DNA of 36,044 bases. Origin: an uncultured Clostridium sp. Its GTDB lineage: Bacteria; Bacillota; Clostridia; TANB77; CAG-508. Below are positions 1 to 8,382 of the stretch, piece after piece; the stretch's first letter is position 1, and the number at the start of each line of letters is the position of its first letter. The stretch is from the NCBI GenBank assembly GCA_905213875.1, contig CAJMJN010000013.1:1-36044 (forward strand), in the 5' to 3' direction. The notes under the pieces were generated by a model. That model saw only the letters and a program-made list of their open reading frames with translations, searched no databases and had not been told where the DNA came from. The translations under genes and the position numbers were made by a program.

Positions 1-794
1 AATTCTGTGTTAATTGCATAAAAATCTTCTACTGGATTTCTTCCTTCTAGCCCTGATACATCTAAGAAATGAAGTAATAATCTTGTTCTTTCTACATGTC
101 TTAAAAATCTAATTCCAAGTCCAACACCTTCACTTGCGCCTTCTATTATTCCTGGTGTATCAGCTATTACAAAACCATTTCCATCTTTAGTTTTTACTAC
201 TCCTAAATTAGGAACAAGTGTTGTAAAATGATAATTTGCAATTTTAGGTTTAGCATCTGTTACAACTGATAAAAATGTTGATTTTCCTACATTTGGAAAT
301 CCTAAAAGTCCAACATCTGCAAGTAATTTTAGTTCTAATATTACCTCTACTTCTTCTCCTTTTTCTCCATCTTCTGAAAATCTAGGTACTTGTCTTGTTG
401 AAGTAGCAAAATGTTGATTTCCTCTTCCACCTTTTCCACCTTTTAATATTAATTCTTTTTGGTTTGGTGTTGATAAATCTGCTATTACTTTACCAGTTTC
501 AGCATCTTTTACAACTGTACCTATTGGAACTTTTATAATTAAGTTTTCTCCATATTTTCCATTACAATTGTTTCCACTTCCATTTTCTCCATTTTGAGCT
601 TTGAACTTTCTGTTATATCTAAAGTCTATTAATGTGTTTTTATCTTTATCAACTTGAAAATAAATGCTTCCACCATTTCCTCCGTCTCCTCCATCAGGTC
701 CACCTGCGGCAACGAATTTTTCTCTATGGAATGCTACTGCACCATTTCCTCCATCTCCTGCTTTAATTATTATTTTTGTATAATCTGTAAACAT
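1..794 (-). CDS. obgE: GTPase ObgE/CgtA, 5' part (runs off left edge)
   Basis: This is a ribosome-associated GTPase of the Obg family, involved in 50S assembly and stress control. The reading frame begins at the ATG at 794, behind a GGAGGGAAT ribosome site, and stays open to base 1, giving about 264 residues. The N-terminus is the glycine-rich Obg fold (GDGGNGAVAF, GGPDGGDGGNGG). The G domain follows, with the P-loop GFPNVGKST and the G3 motif DTPG. The C-terminal part is outside the window. In most bacteria obgE directly follows rpmA; here rpmA lies about 22 kb upstream on the same strand. The 3' end cannot be judged. Confidence 0.96.
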   Translation of the reverse strand, partial: MFTDYTKIIIKAGDGGNGAVAFHREKFVAAGGPDGGDGGNGGSIYFQVDKDKNTLIDFRYNRKFKAQNGENGSGNNCNGKYGENLIIKVPIGTVVKDAETGKVIADLSTPNQKELILKGGKGGRGNQHFATSTRQVPRFSEDGEKGEEVEVILELKLLADVGLLGFPNVGKSTFLSVVTDAKPKIANYHFTTLVPNLGVVKTKDGNGFVIADTPGIIEGASEGVGLGIRFLRHVERTRLLLHFLDVSGLEGRNPVEDFYAINTE

Positions 795-805
795 ATTCCC
801 TCCAT

Positions 806-942
806 GATTTTGGGGCCGGAGGAAAAAATCTTTTTTCCTTCGTCCAAAATATTATTTGATTTTTTAATTTTCTATATATTTATTAGCATTATTTAATTAA
901 AAATGATTTTTTGCTCCGTCCCCAAAATCAGGCCCCAAAATC
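806..942. repeat. GGGGACGGAG-type inverted repeat between trpS and obgE
   Basis: Bases 806-830 and 905-929 are 25-base arms that are inverted copies of each other with 23 of 25 matches. Both contain a GGGG(A/C)CGGAG core followed by an A/T run. A third partial copy (GATTTTGGGGCC on the minus strand) lies at 931-942, inside the last codons of trpS. The left arm also folds on itself (814-828 with 831-845, 13 of 15 pairs) into a hairpin with a T/A run, which could act as a terminator. Its GC-rich core stands out from the surrounding sequence. Similar GGGGACGGAG repeats are, from memory, dispersed in some Firmicutes genomes; that is not verified here. Confidence 0.75.
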
Positions 943-1944
943 ATAATCTAATCTCATTGCTTTTTTTACTTTTTTCATTGTTTCTTTTGCTGTTTTTCTT
1001 GCTTTTTCTGTTCCTTCTCTTAGTATTTTATCTACTTCTTCTGGGTGTGCTTCGTAGTATGCTCTTTTTTCTCTTATTGGTTTTAGTGTTTCTGATATGT
1101 TTTTTGCTAATTGTTTTTTACAAGCTACACAACCACGTTTTCCTGCTCTACATTCTTCACATACTGTTTTTACTTCATCTTTTGTACTAAATAAATCATG
1201 ATAATATGCAACCATACATACATCTGGATTTCCTAAGTCATCTTTTTTTATTCTATTTGGATCTGTTACTGCACTCATTACTTTTTTAGTGATTTCTTCT
1301 TCACTATCTGATAAATATATTGCATTTCCTAGTGATTTTCCCATTTTCTCATTTCCGTCTAATCCTTTTATTCTTTTTCCACTGGATAATACTGCTTCTG
1401 GTTCTGTTAGCACATCTCCATAAATTTTATTAAATTTTCTAACTATTTCTCTACATTGTTCTATTAATGGTAACTGATCTTCTCCTACAGGAACTAGTTC
1501 TCCTTCAAAAGCTGTAATATCAGCAGCTTGGCTTACCGGATATCCTAAAAATCCATATGTTACGCTTTCTCCAAATAATTCTCTTTTTTGTGCAATTTCT
1601 GTTTTAACCGTTGGATTTCTTTCTAGTCTAGCTATTGTTACTAAATTAGAATAAAACACTGTTAGTTCAGCTGTTTCAGGTACCATTGATTGCACATATA
1701 TTGTTGTTTTTGTAGGGTCTATTCCTACTGATAAATAATCAATTGCTACTTCTCTTACATTTTTTCTTACTTTTTCTGGATTGTTAAAGTTATCTGTTAA
1801 TGCTTGTACATCTGCAATTAATATATATGTATCATATTTTCCACTTTCTTGTAATTCTACTCTCTTTTTCAAAGATCCAAAATAGTGTCCTATATGTAAT
1901 CTCCCAGTTGGTCTATCTCCTGTTAATATTCTCTTTTTTTCCAC
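928..1944 (-). CDS. trpS: tryptophanyl-tRNA synthetase with Fe-S cysteine motif
   Basis: This cytosolic class I synthetase charges tRNA-Trp. It has 338 residues, the normal length. HIGH is at residues 17-20 and KMGKS, the KMSKS loop, at 200-204. Cysteines 243, 265, 272 and 275 give C-x21-C-x6-C-x2-C, nearly the C-x22-C-x6-C-x2-C motif that binds a [4Fe-4S] cluster in Thermotoga maritima TrpRS. C262 is an extra cysteine. The start is GTG at 1944, nine bases after AAGGAG. The last residues (DFGA) are encoded by a copy of the GGGG repeat, so the C-terminus was probably altered by that repeat. The leader is too short for a Trp T-box. Confidence 0.96.
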   Translation of the reverse strand: MEKKRILTGDRPTGRLHIGHYFGSLKKRVELQESGKYDTYILIADVQALTDNFNNPEKVRKNVREVAIDYLSVGIDPTKTTIYVQSMVPETAELTVFYSNLVTIARLERNPTVKTEIAQKRELFGESVTYGFLGYPVSQAADITAFEGELVPVGEDQLPLIEQCREIVRKFNKIYGDVLTEPEAVLSSGKRIKGLDGNEKMGKSLGNAIYLSDSEEEITKKVMSAVTDPNRIKKDDLGNPDVCMVAYYHDLFSTKDEVKTVCEECRAGKRGCVACKKQLAKNISETLKPIREKRAYYEAHPEEVDKILREGTEKARKTAKETMKKVKKAMRLDYDFGA

Positions 1945-2108
1945 TTTTCCTAGCTCCTTCCTTATTCTTTAATTTTTGTTTATTTTTATTTTAATATATT
2001 TATTTCTATCTTAGTTTTTTCTTTATTTTGTTTAGCTTAGCATATTATACTACATTTTTGTAAATTTTACCATAGTTATATAATAATATTATTTTTTAGA
2101 TACATATT

Positions 2109-2135
2109 AAGAGGAAGTCTAATAGACTTCCTCTT
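2109..2135. terminator. Hairpin terminator downstream of GH13 gene
   Basis: A perfect 11-bp stem (2109-2119 with 2125-2135) with a 5-base loop lies just past the GH13 stop codon. The stem is followed by TTTGTTTG on the plus strand. On the minus strand the U-run is weak, so the efficiency for the GH13 transcript is uncertain. Confidence 0.6.
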
Positions 2136-2142
2136 TGTTTGC

Positions 2143-4032
2143 TTATTTCAGGATAATTAGCCCTCCATCAGGTAACAAGTATTCTTCTTCTGCGTTTGCA
2201 TTTAAACTAAATATTTTACTACTTTCTAAATTCTTTTTAAATTTTTCTGGTATCCATATATCTCTTGGGTATTCTGATGAGTTTGTTGCCACAAATATTT
2301 CGTTTTCTTTTCCACCTCTTTCAAATGCATACAATCCTTTTTCATGATATAAAGTTTTAGGTTCATAGCCCTGTCCTTTATATAGATTTCTAATCTTTCC
2401 AAGTTCTTGTACAAACCTTAGAAATTGTAAATCCATTTCTTCCTCATTTTTTGGGAAACATTTTCTGTTAAATGGGTCTTTTCCTCCATGCATGCCTATT
2501 TCGTCACCATAGTATATACATGGATTTCCAGATAAGAAATATTGCAGAATCATCGCTACTTTAAGTTTTGATATAGCCTTTTCATATTCTTCTAGAGATA
2601 GTTTATCATTTTCAAATTGAAATTGTCTAAAATCATCTACTAAAAATGCCCTTCTGCCATTTTTTATAACATGCCATCTGGAACCATCTTTGTCAATTTC
2701 CCAAATTCTGTCTGGCTTTTCTCTTCTCATTTTTCCAGAAAGTATTGTTATTACTCTTATTATATCATGTGTACTTAGAGATGTTAATGATATATCTCTT
2801 GCACTTTGTGGATAATACTTTTCTAAAACATTTAATGTGTCAACTAAACATTTATCGTCTTGATCTGCAACAAACCTCAGTATTCCTTCTGTTAAAGGAT
2901 AATTGGTAACTCCATCAATTCCTCTTTTTAAAACTTCTTGTGGGGCCAGATGCCAATACTCTCCAATAATCAGGTGTTTTCCATAGTGGTTTGCTCTTTT
3001 CTTTATGCCTTCTAAGAAAAATGGTTGCAAAGATTCCGCTAAATCTAGCCTAAATCCATCTACATAAGAAGCAAATGTATCAATTACTCTATTATCACCA
3101 TATGCATATTGCTGAAAATCAGGATTATTTTGATTAAATATTGGCATATCTTTAAATTCTCCATACCAATACTGGTAATTTCCTTGATCATCAATATAAA
3201 ACCATGAGCGATATTTTGAATTTGGATTTTTTAATGCTTCTTGGAAAATCGGATTATCACTACTGCAATGATTTAATGCAATATCCAATATAACTTTTAT
3301 TCCATTTTCATTTGCTTTTTCGTGTAATTCTTTTAAATCCTCAAATGTTCCTGCATCTGGATCTATTTTCATATGGTTTGTTGAGGCATATCTTTCATAC
3401 CGATACAAACATTCATTAATTGGTGATAAATATAATATTCCCACACTTAAACTTTTAAAATATGGTATTTTTTCAATAATTCCTTTTATGTTTCCACAAA
3501 AAAAGTCATTATTATGAAATTCTCCTTTTGCATTTCTTCTCCAATCAGGCATCTCTCCCCAAATTCTATAATTTCTACCTGGTTCTTTTCCTGAACCATA
3601 TCCTTCTGCTTTATTAAATCTATCAACAAAAATTTGATAGACAATTTTGTCTTTGGCCCAATCTGGTGTTCCTAAATCTTGCTGTGTTACTAGAACACTC
3701 CAATATGGTGATTCTTCTTCTGGTTTTAAGAAAAATGGTTTGTCTGTTGCTCTACTAATTTTTATTGCAACCTTTTTTCCATCTATTTCTAAAATAAAAA
3801 AGAAGTAATATGTTCCAAGTTTTGGTAATTGTACTTTTGTACTGTACTTGATTTTATCACTTTCCTCTTTTTTCATTTGTTGTATTATAGATGGACTCTC
3901 TCCTTCCCGATTGAACAATACTTGGCAATTTCCTAGTTTTTTTACCTGTTTTGAAATTTCTACTTTTACTTCGAAATCTCTGTCAATTTCTGCTTCTTTT
4001 TTTACCAAAACATTAATGATATTTTCCTTCAT
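2143..4032 (-). CDS. GH13 alpha-glucan hydrolase (neopullulanase/cyclomaltodextrinase-like)
   Basis: This 629-residue enzyme probably cleaves alpha-glucans or maltodextrins in the cytoplasm, since no signal peptide is visible. Residues 1-110 look like a beta-sandwich N-domain. The TIM barrel then follows: region I DIALNH (250-255), nucleophile D330 in DGFRLD, acid/base E358 in IIGEYW, and H422-D423 in STHD. A short C-terminal beta domain ends the protein. The start ATG follows AGGAGCAAG. Two arginines (R42, R211) use CGG, a codon that is almost absent elsewhere in the window. It lies downstream of gtrB but behind a terminator, so it is probably a separate unit. The exact substrate cannot be told. 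Confidence 0.9.
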   Translation of the reverse strand: MKENIINVLVKKEAEIDRDFEVKVEISKQVKKLGNCQVLFNREGESPSIIQQMKKEESDKIKYSTKVQLPKLGTYYFFFILEIDGKKVAIKISRATDKPFFLKPEEESPYWSVLVTQQDLGTPDWAKDKIVYQIFVDRFNKAEGYGSGKEPGRNYRIWGEMPDWRRNAKGEFHNNDFFCGNIKGIIEKIPYFKSLSVGILYLSPINECLYRYERYASTNHMKIDPDAGTFEDLKELHEKANENGIKVILDIALNHCSSDNPIFQEALKNPNSKYRSWFYIDDQGNYQYWYGEFKDMPIFNQNNPDFQQYAYGDNRVIDTFASYVDGFRLDLAESLQPFFLEGIKKRANHYGKHLIIGEYWHLAPQEVLKRGIDGVTNYPLTEGILRFVADQDDKCLVDTLNVLEKYYPQSARDISLTSLSTHDIIRVITILSGKMRREKPDRIWEIDKDGSRWHVIKNGRRAFLVDDFRQFQFENDKLSLEEYEKAISKLKVAMILQYFLSGNPCIYYGDEIGMHGGKDPFNRKCFPKNEEEMDLQFLRFVQELGKIRNLYKGQGYEPKTLYHEKGLYAFERGGKENEIFVATNSSEYPRDIWIPEKFKKNLESSKIFSLNANAEEEYLLPDGGLIILK

Positions 4033-4169
4033 CTTGCTCCTCCTTATTTGTTTTGCTAATAATAATTACTTGTTACTTTATCATACCATAAGCATATTAT
4101 TAATTTACAATATTTGTCGAAGTTTGTCAAACAAAATCATTCATAAATATAATTTTTCATTTTTACAAT

Positions 4170-4199
4170 AAAAGTACCAATTTTTTTATTGGTACTTTT
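4170..4199. terminator. Terminator after gtrB
   Basis: A 12-bp stem (4170-4181 with 4188-4199) encloses a T-rich loop, with A/T runs on both sides, immediately past the gtrB stop. It closes the ABC-prs-gtrA-gtrB transcription unit. Confidence 0.75.
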
Positions 4200-4204
4200 A
4201 CACT

Positions 4205-5152
4205 TTATTTATCATTCATTTCTTTTTCACCATTATATTCATTTACTAGGTATAATGGTCTGTTTTTTGTTTCATTAAATATTCTTCCTAAGTATTCGCC
4301 AATTATTCCAAATAATAATATTTGTATTCCTGAGAAAAATAGTATTAATAATATAATTGCTTGGAATGCTTGTATTGCTTCATGAATTATAAAGCTTTTG
4401 GCTATTACATATACAAAATATACAAATAATACTATAAAAGTTGGTATTGCAATAAATGTTGATATTCTTAATGGTGATGTTGTAAGTGATGTTATTCCAT
4501 CAATTGCTAAATCCATTAATTTAACATAGTTCCATTTTGTAGAACCTGCAACTCTTGGATCTCTGTCATATAAAACTTCTTTTTTCTTATATCCTATCCA
4601 GCTAAACATACTTTTTGTGTTTCTTTGTGATTCTCTAAGTTTTCTTAATGCATTTACACATCTTCTATCTAGAAGCCTAAAGTCCCCTGTATCTTCTTGT
4701 ATTTCAACTTTAGTTACATGTTGTAAAACTCTGTAATACATTTTTGATGTAAATTTTTTTAACCATGTTTCTCCTTTTCTTGAACGTCTTTTGGCATATA
4801 CATCATCATATCCTTGTTCCCAATATTTAACTAATTCTGGTATTAATTCTGGTGGGTCTTGTAAATCTGCATCCATAAATACAACACAATCACCTGTTGC
4901 GTAATCAAGCCCTGCTATCATTGCAATTTCTTTCCCAAAATTTCTAGCAAAATCCACATAACATATTCTTTCATCTTTTTGTCTTAATTCTTTTATTATT
5001 TCAATAGTTTTATCTTTACTTCCGTCATTTACAAAAAGAACCTCAAATTGATAATTTTCCATGCTATTCATTAACTTTGTTAATCTTTCATATAACATTG
5101 GTAAAGATTCTTGTTCATTGTATGCTGGTATTATAATACTTATTTTTTTCAT
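4205..5152 (-). CDS. gtrB: GtrB-type undecaprenyl-phosphate glycosyltransferase (GT2, membrane)
   Basis: The protein transfers a sugar, usually glucose, from a nucleotide sugar to undecaprenyl phosphate on the inner membrane face. It has 315 residues. A GT2 domain comes first (SIIIPAYNEQESL at 5-17, VNDGSKD at 41-47, DAD at 94-96, then LQDPPEL), followed by two C-terminal membrane segments at about 233-255 and 263-290. This is the layout of GtrB and YkcC-like enzymes. The start ATG follows AAGGAG. It lies 20 bases after gtrA, its usual partner, which strengthens the call. Which sugar it uses cannot be read from the sequence. Confidence 0.92.
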   Translation of the reverse strand: MKKISIIIPAYNEQESLPMLYERLTKLMNSMENYQFEVLFVNDGSKDKTIEIIKELRQKDERICYVDFARNFGKEIAMIAGLDYATGDCVVFMDADLQDPPELIPELVKYWEQGYDDVYAKRRSRKGETWLKKFTSKMYYRVLQHVTKVEIQEDTGDFRLLDRRCVNALRKLRESQRNTKSMFSWIGYKKKEVLYDRDPRVAGSTKWNYVKLMDLAIDGITSLTTSPLRISTFIAIPTFIVLFVYFVYVIAKSFIIHEAIQAFQAIILLILFFSGIQILLFGIIGEYLGRIFNETKNRPLYLVNEYNGEKEMNDK

Positions 5153-5172
5153 ATATATCGCTCCTTTTATAT

Positions 5173-5607
5173 CTATTCTAAGCCTTCTTTTGTATTATTT
5201 TTAAATGCAAAAAATTTACTAATAAAAAAGTTTAATATAATTACAATTACAGTAAGTCCTGCTTTTATTATAATATTAGGAATTGGTAAATTAAACAATA
5301 GAAGTCCCCCTACAAATTCTAAAACCATTGTAAATGCTCTTCCTAACATAAATTTACAAAATTGTTGTATTCTTTCTTTTAGATTTTTAGCATTCGCGTG
5401 AAAAACTAAATCTTTATTAGTTATATATGCAAATATTACTGCTAATAATATTGCTATAAAATTAGCTATATTTTCATCCCAATGTAATAAACTATTCATT
5501 ACATAAAACGATACTAAATTTACTAGTGTTGTTAATACTCCAAATACTATGTAAAGTATTACTTCTTTTGTTAATATTTTTTTTAATAGTTCTTTTATCT
5601 TTTTCAT
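5173..5607 (-). CDS. gtrA: GtrA family flippase-like membrane protein
   Basis: The gene encodes 144 residues with four predicted membrane helices and no soluble domain, which matches the GtrA family. In the Gtr systems of Shigella and Salmonella, GtrA is thought to flip the undecaprenyl-phosphate-sugar made by GtrB. Its start codon overlaps the prs stop (ATGA at 5607-5604), and its ribosome site GGAG lies inside the prs 3' end, so translation is probably coupled. A basic N-terminus (KKIKELLKKILTKE) precedes the first helix. The family call is firm; the flipping direction and substrate come from the family. Confidence 0.9.
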   Translation of the reverse strand: MKKIKELLKKILTKEVILYIVFGVLTTLVNLVSFYVMNSLLHWDENIANFIAILLAVIFAYITNKDLVFHANAKNLKERIQQFCKFMLGRAFTMVLEFVGGLLLFNLPIPNIIIKAGLTVIVIILNFFISKFFAFKNNTKEGLE

Positions 5608-6545
5608 ATATCAAATAATTCTCCTAACGGTCTTTCTTCATGTATTCTTTTTATTGTTTCTGCAAATAGTGGTGCTATTGATAACACTGTTATGTTGTCG
5701 ATTTTCTTTTCATCTGTTAATGGTATTGTGTTTGTTATTACTAATTCTTTTATATCTGAATTTTTTATTCTTTCAATTGCAGGTCCTGATAACACTCCAT
5801 GTGTGCATCCTGCATATATAGCTTTTGCGCCAAATTTATTAAGTACTTTTACTGTTTCTATCATTGAACCTGCTGTATCTATTTCATCATCAAATATAAT
5901 TGCATTTTTATCTTTTACATCGCCTATTATTGTACTTGCAATCGCTCTATCGTCATTGCCTTCTCTTCTTTTATCTACTAATGCTATTGGACATTTAAAA
6001 TATTCTGAATATTTATATGCTTTTTTAGAACTTCCTGCATCTGTTGCAACTATTACCATATTATCTAAGTTTTTCTTTTTAAAATAATCCTCTAGTAAAT
6101 ATTCAGCTGTTAACCTGTCACAATTAACGTTAAAATATGCTTGTATTGCAGGATTATGAAGGTCACATGTAATTACTCTTGTGGCTCCTGCTGCTTCTAA
6201 TATTTCAGCCATTAGTTTTGCAGATATTGGCACACGAGGTTGATCTTTTTTGTCTGACCTTGAGTAAGGAAAATATGGTAATACAACATTTATATTTTTA
6301 GCTGATGCTCTTTTAGCAGCATCTATTGTAATTAATAACTCCATTATTCTTTCATTTACTGGTGGTTGTGTAGTTTGAACAATATACACATCACTTTCTC
6401 TTACTGTTTCTAAGATTTGTACAAAATTATTATCATTTTTAAATTTTATGTGATTTATTTTTCCTGGTTCTATTCCTATATAATCACATACTTCTTTTGT
6501 GAATTTTTCTGCTGTTGGGCAGGCAAATATTTTTAATTTATCCAT
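5604..6545 (-). CDS. prs: ribose-phosphate pyrophosphokinase
   Basis: This cytosolic enzyme makes PRPP from ribose 5-phosphate and ATP, for nucleotide, His and Trp synthesis. It has 313 residues, the usual length. Visible marks are the catalytic/metal segment ITCDLHNPAIQAYF and the PRPP-binding loop IIFDDEIDTAGS. The segment usually read as DxGG is TDAGSSKKA here, so it is a variant subgroup. Its presence between a polysaccharide exporter and gtrA is unusual. The ATG at 6545 has no nearby Shine-Dalgarno; AGGAG lies at 6582-6586, 36 bases away, with a perfect hairpin between. No in-frame ATG, GTG or TTG offers a better start. Confidence 0.92.
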   Translation of the reverse strand: MDKLKIFACPTAEKFTKEVCDYIGIEPGKINHIKFKNDNNFVQILETVRESDVYIVQTTQPPVNERIMELLITIDAAKRASAKNINVVLPYFPYSRSDKKDQPRVPISAKLMAEILEAAGATRVITCDLHNPAIQAYFNVNCDRLTAEYLLEDYFKKKNLDNMVIVATDAGSSKKAYKYSEYFKCPIALVDKRREGNDDRAIASTIIGDVKDKNAIIFDDEIDTAGSMIETVKVLNKFGAKAIYAGCTHGVLSGPAIERIKNSDIKELVITNTIPLTDEKKIDNITVLSIAPLFAETIKRIHEERPLGELFDI

Positions 6546-6555
6546 AATATTTTTT

Positions 6556-6579
6556 ATGGCATAATAAAAATTATGCCAT
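6556..6579 (-). promoter_or_regulatory. Perfect hairpin between the prs Shine-Dalgarno and its start codon
   Basis: ATGGCATAAT (6556-6565) and ATTATGCCAT (6570-6579) form a perfect 10-bp stem with a 4-base loop. It sits between AGGAG (6582-6586) and the prs ATG (6543-6545). Looping it out reduces the spacing from 36 to 12 bases. No U-run follows the stem on the transcribed strand, so it does not look like a terminator. Confidence 0.6.
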
Positions 6580-6610
6580 ATCTCCTTTTTTTAATATTTT
6601 TTATATAATT

Positions 6611-7399
6611 TTACAATTGTTCTGCAAATCCTTTTTGTAATTTTTTAAATATAAAATATCCTACTACTGTTAACGCTAAAGATATTCCTAATAATATTAA
6701 TAATGCTTTCATGTTTGGCATTTGATGATAATAGAAAATATCTCTATAGCCATTTATTATATGTGTCATTGGATTTAATTGCATTAAGATTTGTAAACTA
6801 TGTGGTAATTGTTCTAATTTATATACTATTGGTGTTCCATAAAATGCTGCCATTAAAATAATTCCAATAATGTGTTCTAAATCTCTAAAATATACTGTTA
6901 TTGATGATACAATAAATGATATTCCTAATAATAATATATATTGTATTAATAATATAAATGGATATAATAATAAGTACCAAGAAAGTCCTACTGGTGAAAA
7001 TATTACAAATGCTAGTATTATTATTGTTGAAATCATAAAGTTAACAGCTCCACTTGTTACTACTGATATTGGTAATATTTCTCTTGGAAAATATACTTTT
7101 TTAATAATATCTCCATTTCCTATTACAGTAAATGCTGACTGTGTTACAGCTGTTGTAAAATATGTCCATGGTATTAATGCTACACATACATAAATATAGT
7201 ATGTTTGTTGATAATATGAATCTGATCCACCTGTTAATAATGCCCCAAATATTACAGAATATACAAGTAATTGTAATAGTGGATTTAGAAATGACCACAT
7301 TACTCCTAATATTGAATTTTTATATCTTCCTCTTATTTCTTTTTTTACATTTGTTTTTAGTAATTCTCTATAATTATAAATTTTTTGAAATATATTCAT
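6611..7399 (-). CDS. ABC-2 polysaccharide/teichoic-acid exporter permease (TagG/Wzm-like)
   Basis: The protein forms the membrane channel of an ABC exporter for lipid-linked cell-surface glycan. It has 262 residues with about six membrane helices. The N-terminus (YRELLKTNVKKEIRGRYKNSILG) is the amphipathic entry typical of TagG, Wzm and RfbA permeases, followed by SFLNPLLQLLVYSVIF. The C-terminal signature NPMTHIINGYRDIFY is also typical. The start ATG follows AGGAGGAAT. It lies directly downstream of the ATPase gene at 7511-8257 and shares its transcript. Confidence 0.93.
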   Translation of the reverse strand: MNIFQKIYNYRELLKTNVKKEIRGRYKNSILGVMWSFLNPLLQLLVYSVIFGALLTGGSDSYYQQTYYIYVCVALIPWTYFTTAVTQSAFTVIGNGDIIKKVYFPREILPISVVTSGAVNFMISTIIILAFVIFSPVGLSWYLLLYPFILLIQYILLLGISFIVSSITVYFRDLEHIIGIILMAAFYGTPIVYKLEQLPHSLQILMQLNPMTHIINGYRDIFYYHQMPNMKALLILLGISLALTVVGYFIFKKLQKGFAEQL

Positions 7400-7510
7400 A
7401 TTTTAGTTATTCCTCCTAATTTTTAAGTAAAAATTAAAGCCAATATTTTATAAATTTTAGTTATTAAAAATCTTTTAAATATTTAAACCTTATCACCTTG
7501 TATAATATAT

Positions 7511-8257
7511 TTATGTCGTAACTCTTAAGTATTCATTAACTACTTCGTTAGTATTCCCATCCATTCTAATTTTCCCATCATAAAGCCAGATTGCTCTATC
7601 ACATAAATTTCTTACTGATTCCATACTATGAGTTACAAAAACCATTGTTTTACCTTCTTTTTTTAATTCTCTCATTTTGTTAAAACATTTTTCTTGGAAA
7701 TGTTGATCTCCTACTGATAAAATTTCATCAATTAATAGAATTTCTGCATCTACATTTATTGCTACTGAAAAGGCTAGTCTCATATATTGTCCAGAAGAAT
7801 AAGTTCTTACGGGATTATCTATTAGTTCCCCTAATTCAGAAAATTCAATTATTTGTTCTAATCTGCTATCTATTTCTTTTTTAGTTAATCCAAATATTGA
7901 AGAATTAAAATATATATTTTCTCTCCCTGAAAAATCCGGGTGAAAACCTGCACCTAATTCCAAAAGTGAAGTTAATTTTCCATGTGTTTCAATTGTTCCC
8001 TTATTTGGAAAAATTATTTGTGTCATTAATTTTAAAAGTGTTGATTTTCCACTTCCATTAACTCCTATTAGTGCTACTGTTTCTCCTTTTTTTATATCTA
8101 TATTAATATCATTTAATATTTCTCTTTTTTCTCTTTTTTTATTTCTTCCTATAAATAAAAGTCTTTCTTTTAATGTATTTGCTCTATCATAGTAAACATT
8201 AAAACTCTTATATACATGATCAACCTTAATAGCTATATCATTATTTTCTTCTTTCAT
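7511..8257 (-). CDS. ABC polysaccharide/teichoic-acid exporter ATPase (TagH/Wzt-like)
   Basis: This is the nucleotide-binding subunit partnered with the permease at 6611-7399. It has 248 residues. Walker A is GVNGSGKS (65-72), the signature loop is YSSGQYMRLAFS, and Walker B is ILLIDEILSVGD with FVTHS as the switch histidine. It lacks the long C-terminal glycan-binding domain of O9a-type Wzt, so substrate choice may lie in the permease. The start follows AAAGGAGAC, and the gene has its own near-consensus promoter (8290-8317). Whether it exports teichoic acid or another polysaccharide cannot be told. Confidence 0.93.
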   Translation of the reverse strand: MKEENNDIAIKVDHVYKSFNVYYDRANTLKERLLFIGRNKKREKREILNDINIDIKKGETVALIGVNGSGKSTLLKLMTQIIFPNKGTIETHGKLTSLLELGAGFHPDFSGRENIYFNSSIFGLTKKEIDSRLEQIIEFSELGELIDNPVRTYSSGQYMRLAFSVAINVDAEILLIDEILSVGDQHFQEKCFNKMRELKKEGKTMVFVTHSMESVRNLCDRAIWLYDGKIRMDGNTNEVVNEYLRVTT

Positions 8258-8289
8258 TTTTTGTCTCCTTTTGTCTTTTATTCGTTGAT

Positions 8290-8317
8290 ATTATATCATA
8301 AAATGCAATATTGTCAA
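8290..8317 (-). promoter_or_regulatory. Sigma-A type promoter of the ABC exporter operon
   Basis: On the minus strand, -35 TTGACA (8317-8312), a 16-base spacer and -10 TATAAT (8295-8290) lie about 33 bases before the ATPase start. Both hexamers are perfect consensus. Confidence 0.85.
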
Positions 8318-8338
8318 ATATATTTATATAAAATAAAA

Positions 8339-8376
8339 GCCTAAATATCAAGTTTTAATTCACTTGATATTTAAGC
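8339..8376 (-). terminator. Terminator after the amidase gene
   Basis: A long stem built around AAATATCAAGT and ACTTGATATTT, extended by GCTT/AGGC, is followed on the minus strand by TTTTATTTTA. It separates the amidase transcript from the exporter promoter. Confidence 0.8.
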
Positions 8377-8382
8377 TTTTTA

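Noticed and set aside
1945..2100. T-box riboswitch ahead of trpS
   Set aside because: The leader from the likely promoter is only about 100 bases and A-rich, with no stem I, antiterminator bulge or terminator.
2143..4032. CGG as a wholly unassigned or always-skipped codon in this genome
   Set aside because: The GH13 gene has two in-frame CGG codons (R42, R211) whose surrounding frame is right, so CGG is read as one sense codon at least there; only context-dependent skipping remains possible.
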